NCBI GenBank assembly: GCA_963169105.1
Contig: OY720642.1
Coordinates: 17,230,965 to 17,294,964 of the forward strand
Length of the DNA stretch: 64,000 nucleotides
Source: Ceriagrion tenellum
Lineage: Eukaryota; Arthropoda; Insecta; Odonata; Coenagrionidae
Direction of reading: 5' to 3'
Below are positions 53,891 to 64,000 of the stretch, one piece after another. Every line of letters starts with the position of its first letter. The stretch's first letter is position 1. The notes below the pieces were generated by a model, which worked only from the letters and a program-made list of their open reading frames with translations, did not search any database and was not told where the DNA came from. The translations under genes and the position numbers were made by a program.

Positions 53891-54301
53891 CGAGGACAAA
53901 ATATCCGGGCAGGTAACATTCCATTCTGAACGACCTGGCGTTTTTTTCCACTCCTTTGACACGCTTTCAGAACACTGTCGGATAGCGTTTCGGAGCGTCT
54001 CGCGAGCTCCCTCCTGACACCTGTGAAGGCGCTTCGAAGGTGAACTTGTGAACGCTAAAGGTGTTTTAGGAAGCGCCATGTAAGGCGTTGTAAGGCGCTC
54101 TGAGAGTGTTGAAAAGCACCGCGCTCCTGAAGACGCCGCGCTGACCTTGCGCGGATACCTACAGCACCGTGCGTAAAAATTCTTTTCTTAATTTTCAGTC
54201 CTATTCAAGGAAATGTTTAAAAACAAGTTGTTTTACAAACATATTATTAACTGGTACTAAAAAATGTACGACTAGAAAAGCATGCCTGTGTTGAAAAATT
54301 T

Positions 54302-54844
54302 GCGTCCATTAATTACGTGAGGCGTTTTTAAGGGGTAGAGGGTCGAGCCGAATCTCACCCAATCTCACGTGGGGGAGAGGGGGGGGTCTCGGCAAATATC
54401 ACGTAATTTTTTTCCGCAAGAAGTAGAGTAAACTTGCGAGAAAACTGGGTTAAATTAAGTAAAACATGTTTCTCCACTTAAATATGGCTAAATCCTGCAC
54501 AATAATATTTAATGCGGTTATGGAACGCCACAAAGTAGCACAGTAGCCCCTCGATTGTTTAGCCGCCACCGGCCAGCCAAACGCGGGACTCGACGAACGC
54601 TGCGGCGTACGAGTCGTTCTTAGTAGTCTTAGATACTAGTCTTAAATAAAAATAACTAAGAAAATTATACTTTTTAAAATAAATCCAACGCAATCAAGCA
54701 CAGATTAACGTATTTACACTAAAAATACGAATTTAAAAAAAATCTCACGTGAAATTAGGGGGAGTGGGTCGAGCCAAATCTCACGACATCTCACCAAAGG
54801 GGGTCGAAAAATCGCCAAAATCGCCTCACGTAATTAATGGACGC
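54302..54844. mobile_element. MITE, 543 bp, with perfect 23-bp inverted ends
   Basis: The left end GCGTCCATTAATTACGTGAG plus GCG is matched exactly, inverted, at 54822-54844. Subterminal GGGTCGAGCC and AATCTCAC blocks repeat directly at both ends. Similar ends are known from IS4EU/ISL2EU-type DNA transposons, but that assignment is inference. No transposase frame. Confidence 0.85.
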
Positions 54845-55938
54845 CCCCAAAGCAACTAGATAGAGACTCGATGTTTTGAGGTGAAACACCTCCACTTGGC
54901 AAAATTTGAGGGTACAAGAGGGCAGCTTCCCGGCCCGTCCTTGTCTGCCCTTCACTCGGCCCCTTCCTGCCCCCCCCCCTCCTCCACCCAGCTGATTTCC
55001 TTGCGTCACATTGTGCGATTAGGTTTGCAGCCCTCTAGTCGTCGCTGCTGTGTTCCTTTGTTTCCCGGGAGAGCTTCCTTCTGGTGCGTTCTCAGTCAGC
55101 GTGTGGGCCGATTATGGGAGGGTTGGTGGGGAGTGGAGTTTGGCGGGGGGGTGGAACGGGGCGTGATTACTTTCAGACGCACGGGAGGGGGTGGGGGAAG
55201 GGGATGAGTGCGTGGAGAAGAGAAGACTGATTAAAAGCCAGTCTCGTCTGCCAGCCAGCCTCCCCCTCCCACGACCCCCATCCAAAATTCTCAATCTCCC
55301 ATTGTTGTGCGCGCTCCCTCCCCCCCTCCTCCGAGTCGTCCCTCCAACAATACGTTCCCCCCTCCCCCCAACCTTTCGCAGAGAGCATTCCGCATCCCTG
55401 CCCTCTTTCTTCTTTCCCCCTTTTGAGAACTGGAAAATTATTCCCCGATCCCCTCCGTAAAAACAACTTCATCCGCGGATATCCCTCCTTTCCTTGTTGT
55501 AGTCATGAATGTGATGAAACCGAGACATTGAGAGAGCGAACGTCGACTCCGGGATTACACGTTTCCGTCGCCTCCGTCCGACGACCGGCAGGGGTTGTCC
55601 TTGAACCATTCGGGAGTATTCCGACCGCGTAACTCTATGGGAATCACAAGCGGTGCAACAACGACCGGTTGGAGATTTTGGTGTATTTATTATATTATGA
55701 TGGTGAAAAGAAGCGAAAGAAACAAATTATGATGTTATTTATTTATTTAGGAAATCGCCCACACACAGCATTCTTGCCAATACCTACTTACAGCGACACA
55801 TCATAACAACACATGAAAAGACAGACAACTACATTCAAGCACTAAAAAGAGAAATAACAATATTGAAAAAAATAGAGACTCATGAAAAGGAGTGATTAAA
55901 TACTGGCGGTGAGATTAGACAGAACTGAGCGGGTTTAA
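54845..55938. other. GC-rich, strand-asymmetric interval
   Basis: 54940-55470 alternates C-rich and G-rich runs with compositional frames on both strands. No domain recognised. 55711-55805 resembles 51873-51961. Confidence 0.35.
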
Positions 55939-56181
55939 GGTAGTCCGAGCAAAAAATCATTTTACTTAGAAATCAATAAGTTTGGTCTCATTTTGAAGAA
56001 AAACATCTCACCTAACCAATGGAGCCAAAAATTCAACCCCTTACCACATTACTTTCCGAGATATTTGCCAAATAATACCAGCCCTTTTACATGAGAAATG
56101 GTACGTGTATGCACTCCAGAGAGACCTTATATTAAAAATGAGGCATTCCCTGTACTTAGATCTCGTCAAAAAAACTAACAG
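55935..56181 (-). mobile_element. TTAA-type MITE, family copy D, truncated
   Basis: TTAA at 55935-55938 then GGTAGTCCGAGCAAAAAATC. Breaks off after AAAAACTAACAG, where a PLE piece begins. Confidence 0.82.
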
Positions 56182-56184
56182 TTA

Positions 56185-56430
56185 TTACCTTGGCTTCGTC
56201 AAATTTTATGTCATGTCCCGGGGTCCAGGCGTGCTTCGATACGGCTGAGAGGTGGAATTGTCCATTTTTTCGCTGCTCTCCGGTGTTCCTGCATTCGTAC
56301 CTTTAATGACCGGCAAGTCTCACCGATGTATGATTTCCCGCAGGAACAAGGCACCTGGTAATCTCCTTCATGTAAATCTTGTTGGATTTAGTCTTTAGCC
56401 GAGGGAAGAATGTCACCAATTTTTTTCTTA
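56185..56430 (-). pseudogene. PLE GIY-YIG endonuclease fragment, minus
   Basis: Minus strand across frames: YQVPCSCGKSYIGETCRSL, KVRMQEHRRAAKKWT, then FHLSAVSKHAWTPGHDIK and FDEAKVI near 56200. At least two frameshifts. Confidence 0.72.
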
Positions 56431-56435
56431 TAGAT

Positions 56436-56590
56436 CCTATATTGTGAGGGCCAAACTCATGAACCGGCATCTTCGACCTGAAGACACTGACAGTAGTGTC
56501 AGCGAAACTGTTGTCACTATCCAACAAATGACGTGGTACATCCCGGAAAATGAAGGAGATCAACGTAGAGCACCGCGAAAGCCTCTGTTC
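56436..56590 (+). ncRNA. PLE terminal module with hammerhead-like core (copy 4)
   Basis: TATAT at 56438-56442, CTGAAGA at 56478-56484, perfect stem CTGACA/TGTCAG with GTAG loop, and GAAA at 56504-56507. Opposite in strand to the adjoining endonuclease, as in the left arm of the 46.0 kb element. Closely resembles copy 1 at 8.87 kb. Confidence 0.52.
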
Positions 56591-56664
56591 TTACGAAATT
56601 TATATTGTTAATATACTGTTATAACGTAAGTATATACCGTATAACGAAATAATATACTGTTTTA

Positions 56665-56905
56665 ACGAAAGTAGTATTATTATCGGAGGTGATTTCGACG
56701 TTCTCCGGAGAGAGTGCAAGAGAATTCGTCCATAAAATAGTGGCAAAGATAAGAAGAGGCTGCGCGACACTCTTCTCCATACTTTCGCATCAAATTCCTA
56801 ACATCACTCGGTGACAACATCCACCGGAGGATACCGCGTTATAGATATTTTGGCGAATGACATACCTGAAATCGTTCTTAACGTTGGAAGGAATCAGTGA
56901 TAACA
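56665..56905 (+). pseudogene. CR1/jockey-like LINE endonuclease fragment
   Basis: Across frames: IIGGDFDVL near 56674, KKRLRDTLLHTFASNS, then VIDILANDIPEIVLNV near 56840-56885. GDFN and a late IDxI motif are typical of the AP endonuclease C-terminal half of such LINEs. Confidence 0.5.
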
Positions 56906-56989
56906 GAGCAAAAAAACGCTGAATTCCTCAGGAATACTGGCCAAAAGGTCCCAGGTCTAATATGGGTAGACGGGGAGTATTGAAGTGAC

Positions 56990-57445
56990 GGGGCTCACAT
57001 TTTGACCATAATTGGTCCGATTTGACCATCCATTGGTCAGGCGGGGCCCTGGTCAGATGACGTACTCCGGCAGACCACATGACGACGTCTACCCATAAAG
57101 GGAGCTTGCGGACACCCTATCCCAAGAATTTGGGCAATGGGCTTCGCTCTCCGGTTCTCAACAGATGTGTGGTAAGTTTTCGCACAAGCGAGACTGGCGG
57201 GGACTCGTCTAACGTTGTTGGGGGAACCCAACAGCAACGAGGACTAGGGGGAGGCAGGGGGCCCGTTGTCGTCCTTTTGAAGGCAATCGCCTCATGGCGT
57301 CGGCCTCCTAGAGGCTGTGCTTCGCTAACCCTTCTCATTCCTTTACCCATACCCTTTTTCCCACTACGTCCCGGTGATAAGCGAAAACCTTCAGGCCGGG
57401 GGGTAGGTTTTTAACCCGCTGGGTGCTCCGAAGAGCCTGCCTGGC
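56990..57445 (-). mobile_element. SINE-like ~475-bp element, copy 2, minus
   Basis: Reverse complement aligns with 24006-24480 over almost its full length, ending at GTCAAATCGGACCAATT and AAAATGTGAG. The target duplication was not identified here. Confidence 0.8.
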
Positions 57446-58084
57446 AAAAAGGTACCCACATAGAATGGAATACACTTATTCCACAAGGTGGAGGCTTGAA
57501 TTTGAAGCATGAAAACGGGAATTATTGACACTGTGGAACAAATATTAATAATGTTAGTCATATCCGCTGCACTGAAGGGGCGTGGAATAATTTTCGTAGT
57601 ATCTCACGTTTGGCCATATATTTTAGTTTAACAAGTAAACTGAAAAAGGAACCGAGAAAATACGGAAACGAGCTGTTTCAATGCGGACATCCACAAAGGT
57701 CTCAAGCGAAAACAAATCTAGTCTGCAACAATGAACAATGCTCATCAGATTCTTCCCGACGAGGAAAATAAGAAGTTATGCAAAAAAGTTAAGAACACTA
57801 GACAGCGGTAAAACGCCATAGTGTTTTATTTGGTAGCGCTTTATTTTCAGTTTTCTAGTACACATTCTATCTCCTCTCTCTCCTCTCCAACAATCCCCCC
57901 TCTCCAAACTTAAACAACACCCTCAAAACCAACAACGACCATACAAAATAAACAATTTGAACATTAAAACACAAAATAAGAAATGAGAGAAAACACAAAA
58001 TAAACAATAAACTTATAAAACATGAAAACACACAAAACAAACAATAACTCAAGTTGGCAATTGGCGTTACAGGGCCTTTGGGAG
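57446..58084. other. Unassigned AT-rich interval
   Basis: No signature recognised beyond A-rich and CT-rich runs. Confidence 0.4.
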
Positions 58085-60010
58085 AGTATTATCGGCATTC
58101 GACTGTAAAATATTGGGCAAATGTTTGGAGGATAACCCGAAGGTGTTTTGGTCTTACTTGAGGGAGATTCGAGACAATAAATCTACAGTAATGTCGCTAA
58201 AAGCGTTCTAGAGAGCTACAAATTATATAACAAAATATCCTCGTCACTTTTTTCTTAGCGTATGTACTATCTACTCTCAGGACAACTCCGCCACTCCACC
58301 TGTGGTGTATACAAATCCAATGCAGTATGTTAATATTTCTTGTCACGGCATAGAAATCAACTGAAGTCCATTAATGCCATGGAATCACCCAGTCCCGATC
58401 AATTTCACTCAAGAGTTTAAGAAGAATTCGCGTTGGAAATACCGTACTTAATACAATACAAAAAATAATACTTGAAAATCATTAATAGGGCATGACTCTT
58501 GAAGTGACGTGTTCCTTACGATTGGAAAATAGCGAAATTTACACCTATATTTAAGAGCTGTTATAAGGAAGAGCGTAGTAACTATAGACCAATTTCCCTA
58601 GGGCATATCTTATGTGGAATTTTGGATTATATCAGTTTTATTACCGGGTATACAGTTAAAACTTGTCAGCCAAAAATCAGCGCGGATTCCTCCAGCAAGG
58701 TAGACATTGTAGCTGGCCCTTTTTCTTCACAATATTCTGTCATCGGGAGAAAGGGTCGTCCATGTAGATGTGATATTTTCCGCTTTAAAAAAAAAGCTTT
58801 CAAGAATGCTCCTTTTATGAAATTACGCGTTACATTGAAAGCTTAAGGAATATACCAGGACGTAATTTGCTGGACAAAAGGGTTCTTAGGCAACAATGGA
58901 CATAAGATAGTTCTTGATGGCGTTTGTTTAGATGCAGTAAAAGTAACACAACGTGCATTCCAGGGAAGTATCAAAGGTCCCTTATCATTCGTTTTTTATA
59001 ATAATGACAACTACCTTTTTTTTTGGCACAATTCGAAACAGTGTTGTACAGAGCTATTAGCAATGAGCCTCACGATATTGTGTTAACAATATGAAGGTGC
59101 TCTTAAAGGAATGGTGTAATGCTTGGCATTTACAATTAAAATTTAAAAAAATGTGATGTTACCAATAAAAGGAAAAAGAGTAACTCAGTTAGTGAAAGCT
59201 ACAATTTTAATAAAACGGAATATTCTAATCCGGATCATGCTAAATACTTAGTTGTGACCGTTATTGTGGACAATTTTCTTGTAAAAATCTACGGGAAATC
59301 TGTAGACCGGATAGACCTCATTCCTAGGGAAGGAGGTCTAGTCTTGTAAAGAGATCGCATTCAACGGAGAGTAGCTAGAGATTTAAAAAATAGTTACGAT
59401 ATGTTTTCAGCGTTGTTGAAGGAATTAGGGTGGAAATATCTAACTAACCCAAAGGAAAAAACAAACTAAATCTATTTCAGCAGACGATTTTTTGCTGCAC
59501 ATTCGGCATATTTTTCTCGAAACTAAGTTAAGGTGGAAGCGATGCCAGGCATAAGGGAAAGGAGATAGACTGCAGAACCGATGGGCTGAAAACATCTTTT
59601 GGTCACGTACAATAAGGGACCGTAATAGTTGGAATAAATAAAGTGCACGAAACTCCCATATTATTTAGTTAGAGTAAATTTTGTAAAAAAAATTCATCAT
59701 CATTACTTTTGATAACTCACCCTGCTTGAAGTGTCGGGCAGGAGGCTATTTTTGGTATGATTTAGTATCTCATAGTATTTATGAATTAGTAACATGACTA
59801 ATAATGATGAATAATTGTCTCTTAATGAGTAAGCGGCATGCTGGCTTGTTCCTCTCCGTGATACTCTCCAAGTTCCTGCATTGACCGCGCATTGTTTTCC
59901 TGACTGCTTTCGGTTTGCGCCCGGAGGCCGGGGGGACATGCGAGGTTCTAATTTCAACTGAGACGAGTGCTGCACGCTTCGTATGGAATCCTCCACTGCC
60001 ACATACCATA
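58085..60010 (+). mobile_element. CR1/jockey-like LINE, RT region to 3' end (subfamily B), decayed
   Basis: Ordered landmarks over all frames: NPKVFWSYLREIRDNKS near 58135, SPDQFHSRVLKEFA near 58395, DWKIAKFTPIFK near 58523, SNYRPISL near 58580, a degraded FQGSIKGPLSFVFYNNDN-type motif (usual VPQGSxLGPLLF) near 58958, and an end domain with DCRTDG near 59572 and TIRDRNSWNK-type near 59610. The 3' untranslated end at 59700-60010 is the inverse counterpart of 61.7-62.0 kb. A minus frame across it is a shadow. Confidence 0.72.
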
Positions 60011-60463
60011 GAGGTTTATCCTGACTGATTTTGGCTGCCACGGCACTTCGCAGACATAGATTTTGGACGAGAGGCCACGGCAGTGAGGGTAAGTGTTGGC
60101 AAAAAAAACTGCTGAACCGGATGCGGGGCATTGACTGAATCCTGTCTTCAGAATCTTTACTTAGTGTCCGATTCATAGTCTAGACTTTCGGAGACAGTGG
60201 ACTTTAGATGGGCTAAAGTGACCATTCCATAGATTTTGAGCTATCCGGGACTCGCCATGGAGTTCCACTTTTACGGAGTCATCCTCAATGCCGGGATCCC
60301 GGTCAAGGCGGATGATTTTTTCTCAGTGGATTTTCACACGATTGACCATTCCATATTTCATAGACTCTACATTAGACGAAATGAGGCTAAAGTGTCACTT
60401 TACGGAAAAGAGCAGGCTGCGAGCTCACTTTAGTCCGTATAGTACGAGAGAATTAAGAGAAAT

Positions 60464-60664
60464 ATGGCTATCATTGATATTGACGGACTCAAGAATGTAG
60501 CGGAATGGGTAGAAATCCTGCAGGAGTTGGATATCGTACTCGTACTGAATCACCCCCGAAGATATGTAACGGATAAGGAGAATCCCAAGAAATGCTACCG
60601 TGATGATGAATTCATTGTGCGTTATCAAAACGTCCTACAAAATACATGGGATAGGCCTAAATAA
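60464..60664 (+). pseudogene. Possible Harbinger/HARBI1-type transposase N-terminal remnant
   Basis: VAEWVEILQELDIVLVLNHP, RRYVTDKENPKKCYRDDEF and IVRY resemble the start of HARBI1-like proteins, where an RRYxRDxxNP then DDxEFxxRF pattern precedes the nuclease. The similarity ends after IVRY and a stop follows at 60662-60664. No DDE domain, so this is only a remnant or a chance likeness. Confidence 0.3.
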
Positions 60665-60783
60665 TAGATAAGGAAGCCGTATAAACTACTGATAGGAATC
60701 ACCGGCAGGATCTCTGGACACCTACGCCAAGCGTTTAATCCCAAAAGATCCGATATTGGTAATGAAAGGAGGGGGAGGTAATA

Positions 60784-61307
60784 AAATTTGGTCTCATTTT
60801 AAAGAAAAATATATCTCACCCTTCTAATGACCCAAAAAATTAAACCCTTTATCACATTACTTTCCTAGATATTTTCCCAAAGAATACCAACTCTTTTACA
60901 TGGGAAACGGTACGTGTATGCACTCCAGAGAGAGACATTATTTATAAAATGAGGTATTCCTAACACTTAGATGTCGTAAAAAAACTAACATCGTGTAGTT
61001 TGTAAGTTTTTCCAACTATATTTGAAAATTAATCATATTGTTACCGCAGTAGATTGTTGGGAATCACAAAAAAACTTTCGTTTTGATGGAGTTTCAAACG
61101 CACCGCGCGAAAAAAATGAGATAAGTTAAAGACTTATTTAGATATTTTCATTTCGTTACTTAAAATTTCTGTCATATAAAACTATACTATTGTGCCATTA
61201 ATACTCAATATTTAATTGATGTATCCTACAGCTGGTGAAATTTAAACTTCTAATTCGAATATGGCCTCTATTAGGACTAGGGAACTATCTCGCTCGGACT
61301 AACTTAA
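60784..61307 (-). mobile_element. TTAA-type MITE, family copy E, one end truncated
   Basis: The right end TCTCGCTCGGACTAAC then TTAA (61304-61307) is intact. The left ~48 bp present in copy B is missing; the copy starts at AATTTGGTCTCATTTT. Confidence 0.87.
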
Positions 61308-61644
61308 GGTTTCCCAGTGCCACCGATGATTCGATCATATACTGTCTAGACAACCTGTGCTATAGGAAAAATTGATTATATGGTAGTCAAGTAAGATAGG
61401 AAAATAATTAACTCGTTCTTTTGAAAGTTCTTGCGTTTACTTTGCATCCTTTGAAATAACTCTAGCGTGAATGATGCAGATGAAGAATATAACAATTACT
61501 TGAGGATCAACAAAAATCCATTTCATGTTTTCTAATAAAGTCTGCTGGTAACTTTCAATTAGTGACAGGAGATTTTTGGAGCATAATCCATTCTACAATT
61601 CCAATAGTAACTAAAATGGAGTCTGCCTGCATCGCTAGATTTAT
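61308..61644. other. Unassigned AT-rich interval
   Basis: No signature recognised. Confidence 0.4.
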
Positions 61645-62150
61645 CTACATCTACATCTACGAAACACCGTGCAAGCCACCACTAGGGTGTGTGACACGGG
61701 GTGATTCCATACCAGTCATGCAGCACTCATCCCAGTAGAAATCAGAACAGCACACGTTCCCCCAAATGCCAGGTGCAGGCCAAAAGCAGTCAGGACAACG
61801 GTGCGTAGTCAGACTATAAACCAGGAGAGTGATACGTCGAAGAACATGCTACCATGCAGCACACTACTCAAGATATAACTACTTGTTAGTATTATTAATG
61901 CGACAAATAAGTAGGACTACAAGGTACTAAGACATGCAGGAATATATAATGCCGGAGATTGCATGCGAAGATCTACAATTCATGTTAAGATACAGAGCAC
62001 TACTGAAAAAAACCTATTTAACCTAGTCAGTTTCCTAGAACTGATCTATCACAACTAGTATGGTCCCTTATTGTAAATGGACAAAAGACATGTTAAATCT
62101 ATCGGTTCTGCAGTCTATTTCCTTAATCATGTTCCTGTGACCGTTCCTAC
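61645..62150 (-). mobile_element. CR1/jockey-like LINE 3' end (subfamily B), minus
   Basis: The tail is TATCTACATCTACATCTACG at 61643-61662 (ATGTAG repeats on the minus strand). Body as in 59.7-60.0 kb. The coding end EIDCRTDRFNMSFVH lies near 62120-62060. Ends about 40 bp before the small reading frame at 62190. Confidence 0.75.
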
Positions 62151-62189
62151 AATAATAGTTTGGCTTCAGCAAAATATTTATTCCCCGCC

Positions 62190-62402
62190 ATGTCTCATCG
62201 ACGAACGCTGAAGGAACGCGGTTTAATGCGTTGCCTTTTTACACGAGGACAAGGTGCTCAAGAGTACTTGGCTGCATTGATGGAACCTATATTACAGTAT
62301 GGGCTCCGGGTAGGAATTTGGGGAGGTTTAGCTGTATTCGGGGTGGCTACAGCATCCGTTCTTTATTTTTTAACTAAGCACGGCACTTCACCCCAGACTT
62401 AA
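62190..62402 (+). CDS. Hypothetical 70-residue single-pass membrane protein or exon
   Basis: The ATG at 62190 has a good context (CCCCGCCATGT, G at -3). The product starts MSHRRTLKERGLMRCLFTRG, is basic at the N-terminus (R4, R5, K8, R10, R14, R19), and has a hydrophobic helix at about 41-62 (VGIWGGLAVFGVATASVLYF) followed by LTKHGTSPQT. That pattern suggests a tail-anchored or type III small membrane protein with the basic end in the cytosol or mitochondrial matrix. The frame also continues upstream to 62160, where TTTGGCTTCAG could be a splice acceptor, so this may be the last exon of a longer gene. AATAAA at 62701 could serve polyadenylation. I do not recognise the family. A chance frame in repeat-flanked DNA cannot be excluded. 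Confidence 0.4.
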   Translation: MSHRRTLKERGLMRCLFTRGQGAQEYLAALMEPILQYGLRVGIWGGLAVFGVATASVLYFLTKHGTSPQT

Positions 62403-64000
62403 ACATAGTCTCCCTCTCCAAGTTCGTGAGATGAGGCATTCTTTTTTGTTCAGTTTTCATTTCTCTCTCTACCCAATCACCAGCGCAAAATCAAGTACCA
62501 TGAAAGCACAGCGAACGATACACTCCCGTAAATTGAAGAAAGTTACTTTTAAAAGGTTGCATTTTAATGTTACAAAAGATAGTAAAACGAAATAAGCGTG
62601 GGAACCCTAAAATAATGCCAAAATTTAAGAAAAAACAACATCAGTGGTAAGATGAACCCAAAAAAGTAAACGTCCTTGTTAAAAATTAAATGTAAGTACC
62701 AATAAAAATTCAAGGTAAAACGATAAACTAACGAAAAAACATAAAGAGCGTCAAATTACGCTTAAAATTTGATATAACTTAAAAGACAGTTTCTGTTGCC
62801 AAACTCAACAACGCAGTATTCGCAGAAACAGATCGTCTGCCGTTCTTTTATAATATCGATAGTCTACTTTTCCAATAACTCTATTGCCAACATACAAATA
62901 TCTCATCTCAATGAATATCTACACTTCAATGTCTTAGACCCACTTAATGAAGTGAGACACTTTAAGATCCGTGAAACTTACTTCCCATAAAGTCTCACTT
63001 CACTGTAAATTGTCATTTCAGCTTCGACTATGAATCGCTCCCTTAAAAAGGAAGATGCAAAATGTTCAGCTGTACGTCGGTTACGAAAGTTCTCCTTGCG
63101 AAGTGAAGGCACCCGTTTTGGTTTCATATCAATTTATTAAACACGCATTGTACGCAGGGGCGTGTGTTTGGCAGGAGGTGTACATTTAGGACACGAGCCA
63201 TGAGGGGAGAGGAGGCAAAAGGGAAGAGAAACAGATAGAGGGACGGGACGGACAAGTGGCACAGCACACCCTAAAAGCCCTCTCCAAATCAGACGCAGGT
63301 CCCTCTCTGGACATCTTCCCCAGACTCCCTCTTGGGTGCAATTGGAACGGGCCAGTGATATGTTACGGCCAACGTTGCTTTTCGTTGAGTTCTCGAAAGA
63401 TCTAGAGCAAGCATTCTCTCATTCCAAAGTTCCTCAACCCTCAATGTAGAGCAAGCAAACCTTAGGAGGGTGAAGGAGGGGGTGAATTATCACCAATATA
63501 CACTAATGTCATAGATACAGTGGACATTGGTTGAATTGTACAGCCTAGACGCTATGGTTACGGGGATTACTCTATTTGCGAAACATTTCTTATTATTTTT
63601 AGATATGTTGTGCGTGTGGTTTATCATCAGGAAAAAGTTAAGATGAGATGGAAAAAACAAAATTCACCGTGGTGGACTCTTTTGTGCTCCTAAAAATAAA
63701 TCAAGCCTTGCACTGGAATGGCAGCCAATCTCCTGCGTATCCATGTGCATTTGGAAGGTGGGTAAATGCATCAAGTGGGACAATGTCGTTGATTAGCCAT
63801 GGCGCTCCAGTTCTTCATGCTTCCATACCTCCGAGCGTACTCCCATTCCAAAAAAATATTGTGTGCTTTCCATTTTATAAATGAAAATTTGACAATTAAC
63901 TGATATATAAACCAGTTTAAGTTAATCCAACATGATGAGTACAGCAAATATATCTGTTGATGCTACAGGGTCACAGTCATACAGATATACATGCAACTGA
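62403..64000. other. Unassigned interval to window end
   Basis: AT-rich to about 63150, then mixed. An A/G-rich patch at 63190-63260. No gene, RNA or repeat end recognised. Confidence 0.4.

Noticed and set aside
59703..60176. 157-codon minus frame
   Set aside because: Lies in the 3' untranslated end of a LINE; the related sequence at 61.7 kb is not open in this frame.
1..64000. Bacterial-type operons, phage or plasmid systems
   Set aside because: No dense coding, no ribosome-binding-site pattern, and retroelement content is eukaryotic.

Overview
This window reads as intergenic or intronic DNA of a large, transposon-rich animal genome. An arthropod, probably an insect, is the best guess. That rests on the retroelement types present: a copia element with an internal tRNA-iMet-like primer site, a Ty3/gypsy element, Penelope-like elements (PLEs), RTE-like and CR1/jockey-like LINEs, TTAA-targeted MITEs and tRNA-derived SINEs. 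I cannot name the species. No host protein-coding gene can be called with confidence. The best host candidate is a 70-codon reading frame with one transmembrane segment at 62.19-62.40 kb.

Layout. 0-1.85 kb: endonuclease half of a decayed RTE-like LINE. 2.3-4.25 kb: two 5'-truncated PLE pieces in divergent inverted orientation. 4.25-8.98 kb: a third PLE piece split by a complete-length copia insertion (4399-8695, 5-bp target duplication GGTAA) whose pol frame is intact but whose gag and 5' LTR carry internal deletions. 9.3-16.75 kb: PLE and LINE debris. 16.77-20.9 kb: a tRNA-derived SINE cut by a minus-strand gypsy element, which ends in a 628-bp inverted duplication of its own integrase end. 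20.9-25.5 kb: LINE tails, a 69-bp perfect palindrome, an ~80-bp minisatellite and a 475-bp SINE-like element with a 14-bp target duplication. 25.5-41.5 kb: mostly AT-rich unassigned DNA with four CpG-rich patches (33.4, 34.4-35.3, 36.2 and 39.4 kb) and several MITEs. 41.9-46.7 kb: a MITE, a LINE tail, a 5'-truncated RNase H-bearing LINE (11-bp duplication) and a compact PLE insertion (12-bp duplication, 118-bp inverted termini). 47.2-52.6 kb: a cluster of 3' ends of one CR1/jockey-like LINE family. 53-64 kb: further LINE, PLE, MITE and SINE copies and the small reading frame.

Common themes. The copies form nested layers (copia in PLE, gypsy in SINE, MITE-like insert in LINE, SINE-like element at a LINE tail). 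Four PLE-associated modules share a TATA-like box about 40 nt upstream of a hammerhead-ribozyme-like core (CTGANGA, a stem, then GAAA or a close variant). One ~560-bp MITE family with TTAA flanks occurs five times. Nearly every coding relic is broken; the copia pol, the RNase H fragment and the compact PLE look youngest. All family assignments were made by eye from motifs, without database searches.
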